From the NCBI GenBank assembly GCA_947853245.1, contig CANTWP010000112.1, positions 1 to 8,439 on the forward strand: a DNA stretch of 8,439 nucleotides. The letters are read 5' to 3'. The first letter of the stretch is position 1. Every line of letters starts with the position of its first letter. A model generated the notes under the pieces. The model saw only the letters and a list, made by a program, of their open reading frames with translations. It ran no database searches and was not told where the DNA came from. The position numbers and the translations under genes are program-made. Of the stretch, positions 6,871 through 8,439 are shown one piece after another. This DNA comes from an uncultured Bacilli bacterium. GTDB lineage: Bacteria; Bacillota_I; Bacilli_A; RF39; UBA660.

Positions 6871-7872
6871 TTGAAAAAAATTATAATAAGTTTAGTGTGT
6901 ATTGTCATGATTGTAATTGTTGGTATTATTCTTGTTCCAAAAAAAGAGAAAGGTAATTTAACAAATATCAAACTTGCAGAAGTTACACACAGTGTGTTTT
7001 ATACACCTCAGTACGTAGCACATGCTTTAGGTTACTTTAAAGATGAAGGATTAGATGTTGAAATAATTCTTACTGCTGGTGCTGACAAAGTAACTGCAGC
7101 CGTATTATCTGGTGATGTAGATATTGGTTTCTGTGGTAGCGAAGCTACTATTTATATCTATAATGGTGGCGAAAAAGATTATTTGAAAACTTTTGCTGGA
7201 TTAACAAAAAGAGATGGTAGTTTCTTAGTTTCGAGGGAAAAATATGATAACTTTACTTTGGATGACTTAAAGGGAAAATATGTTATTGGTGGTAGAAAAG
7301 GTGGTATGCCAGAAATGACATTTGAGTACACTCTTAAAGAAAATGGCATTGATCCTAAAACCGATTTAACAATTGATACCAGTATTGCCTTTGCATCTAT
7401 GGGAGGAGCATTTATCGGAGGAATTGGTGACTTTGTAACATTATTTGAGCCTAACGCATTACAAGTCGAATCTCAAGGATATGGTTATGTAGTTGCGTCA
7501 ATTGGTGAACTAGGTGGCGTTGTTCCTTATACAGCTTACAATGCTAAAAAAAGCTTTATTGAAAAAAATCCTGAAACAATTGAAGGATTTACTAGAGCTA
7601 TTCAAAAAGGGCTTGATTACGTATTTGAACATACTGATGAAGAGGTAGCTAAAACAATTCTATCTTATTTTCCAGATACTTCTTTAAACGATCTAACAAA
7701 AATTGTTAAACGTTATAGGGATAGTGATTCTTGGTTCAGAAATACTTACATTAATGAAGAAGACTTTAATCACATCCAGGATATTATGAAAAGTGCTGGA
7801 GAAATAGAGACTTTTGTACCATATTCTGATTTAGTTGACACAACTTTCTCAAATAAAGTAAACAATGAATAG
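6871..7872 (+). CDS. ABC transporter substrate-binding protein, NMT1/THI5-like (SsuA/TauA/ThiY superfamily)
   Basis: This 333-residue protein captures a small solute outside the membrane and hands it to an ABC importer. Residues 4-22 form one strong hydrophobic segment after two lysines. The only nearby cysteine (Cys10, in SLVC) lacks a lipobox, so the protein looks membrane-anchored by an uncleaved signal rather than lipidated. The periplasmic-binding-protein type II fold follows, with HSVFYTPQYVAHALGYF (40-56), GADKVTAAVLSGDVDIGF (70-87), LTKRDGSFLV (111-120), GRKGGMPEM (141-149), LFEPNA (191-196) and VVPYTAY (217-223). This set fits a clostridial/bacilli COG0715 group whose ligand is not established; relatives bind sulfonates, taurine, nitrate or thiamine precursors. 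The start is TTG, chosen because it immediately precedes the Lys-Lys-hydrophobic signal, follows a G-rich ribosome-binding site (6857-6862), and an in-frame TAA at 6847-6849 bars any longer form of note. The gene overlaps the ATPase gene downstream by 8 bp. Confidence 0.9.
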   Translation: MKKIIISLVCIVMIVIVGIILVPKKEKGNLTNIKLAEVTHSVFYTPQYVAHALGYFKDEGLDVEIILTAGADKVTAAVLSGDVDIGFCGSEATIYIYNGGEKDYLKTFAGLTKRDGSFLVSREKYDNFTLDDLKGKYVIGGRKGGMPEMTFEYTLKENGIDPKTDLTIDTSIAFASMGGAFIGGIGDFVTLFEPNALQVESQGYGYVVASIGELGGVVPYTAYNAKKSFIEKNPETIEGFTRAIQKGLDYVFEHTDEEVAKTILSYFPDTSLNDLTKIVKRYRDSDSWFRNTYINEEDFNHIQDIMKSAGEIETFVPYSDLVDTTFSNKVNNE

Positions 7873-8439
7873 AATATTAAATATTGAAAATCTAAGAAAA
7901 ATCTATCACACAAAGAAAAGTGAAACACTTGCTGTAGAAGATTTTTCTTTTGAATTAAATGAGGGAGAATTTGTGGCAATAGTTGGCCCCAGTGGATGTG
8001 GTAAATCAACCATACTATCTATTCTCTGTGGATTAGAAGAAAAATCCGGAGGACAATTTCAATTTAAAGACAATTATAAAGTAGGCTATATGTTACAACA
8101 AGATTCTTTATTTGAATGGAATACTATTTTAAAAAACTGTTTGTTAGGATTAGAAATACAAGGAAAGTTAACTGAAGAAAACAAAGATTACGTAATCGAA
8201 TTGTTGAAAAATTATGGATTGGGAGAATTTATTAATAGTTATCCAAATAATCTTTCTGGAGGAATGAGACAAAGAGTAGCTTTAATTAGAACTCTAGCAA
8301 CTAAACCAGACATCCTATTACTCGATGAACCATTTTCTGCATTGGATTATCAAACCAGATTATCAGTTTCAGATGATGTATATAGAATATTAAAGAAAGA
8401 AAAGAAAAGTGCCATAATCGTAACACACGATTTGGCAGA
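7865..8439 (+). CDS. ABC transporter ATP-binding protein, TauB/SsuB type (partial, runs off right edge)
   Basis: This is the cytosolic ATPase that powers the importer served by the preceding binding protein. The visible 191 codons start MNRILNIENLRKIY and contain Walker A GPSGCGKST (41-49), the Q-loop region YMLQQDSLFEWNT (75-87), signature LSGGMRQRVAL (130-140), Walker B ILLLDEP (150-156), D-loop SALD (158-161) and the H-loop VTHD (186-189, His188). The Q-loop followed by LFEWNT resembles the LLPW-type segment of the nitrate/sulfonate/taurine ATPase group, which fits its partner. Roughly the last 50-60 residues are missing. Its ATG lies inside the end of the upstream gene (ATGAATAG overlap) and I see no strong ribosome-binding site before it, so translation is probably coupled to the upstream gene. 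The membrane permease is expected just beyond the window. The substrate cannot be inferred from the ATPase. Confidence 0.94.
   Translation, partial: MNRILNIENLRKIYHTKKSETLAVEDFSFELNEGEFVAIVGPSGCGKSTILSILCGLEEKSGGQFQFKDNYKVGYMLQQDSLFEWNTILKNCLLGLEIQGKLTEENKDYVIELLKNYGLGEFINSYPNNLSGGMRQRVALIRTLATKPDILLLDEPFSALDYQTRLSVSDDVYRILKKEKKSAIIVTHDLA

Noticed and set aside
7770..8009. Minus-strand open frame of 79 codons
   Set aside because: Antisense to the end of the binding-protein gene and the start of the ATPase gene, both of which have clear motifs.

Overview
The window is AT-rich (roughly 30% G+C by eye) and reads as a housekeeping stretch of a low-GC Firmicutes/Bacilli-type chromosome. It could come from a gut RF39-, Erysipelotrichia- or Mycoplasmatota-like lineage. 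This rests on protein character, strong Shine-Dalgarno sites, hairpin/U-tract terminators and a CIRCE heat-shock operator; the species cannot be named from the sequence alone. Tryptophan is encoded by TGG and no gene ends in TGA, so the standard bacterial code fits, although four visible stops are too few to say more.

Layout. Positions 1-1430 (minus) hold the N-terminal 476 codons of the secretion motor SecA; its C-terminal part lies beyond the left edge. A hairpin terminator at about 1513-1543 separates secA from an upstream minus-strand pair: pcrA (UvrD-family DNA helicase, 2491-4587), followed 35 bp later by a sugar-phosphate nucleotidyltransferase-like gene (1559-2455). The 133-bp gap at 4588-4720 is a divergent control region. 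It contains a perfect-armed CIRCE operator (HrcA site) whose 9-base spacer carries the -35 box of a clear sigma-A promoter for htpG (4721-6604, plus). A candidate pcrA promoter faces the other way. htpG ends in its own hairpin terminator (6607-6635).

After a 266-bp AT-rich gap comes a plus-strand ABC import operon. It holds a membrane-anchored substrate-binding protein of the NMT1/THI5-like (SsuA/TauA/ThiY) superfamily (6871-7872, TTG start) and, overlapping it by 8 bp, a TauB/SsuB-type ATPase (7865 to the right edge, truncated). The permease is not in view and probably follows. The gap before this operon has a plausible promoter just after the htpG terminator, so the operon may carry a leader of about 200 nt with several AT-rich hairpins. 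I recognise no known riboswitch in it.

The window holds no mobile element, CRISPR array, tRNA or rRNA. I do not see a wholly new system. The most notable points are direct HrcA/CIRCE control of htpG, with an operator placed where it might also affect pcrA, and the unexplained leader of the ABC operon.
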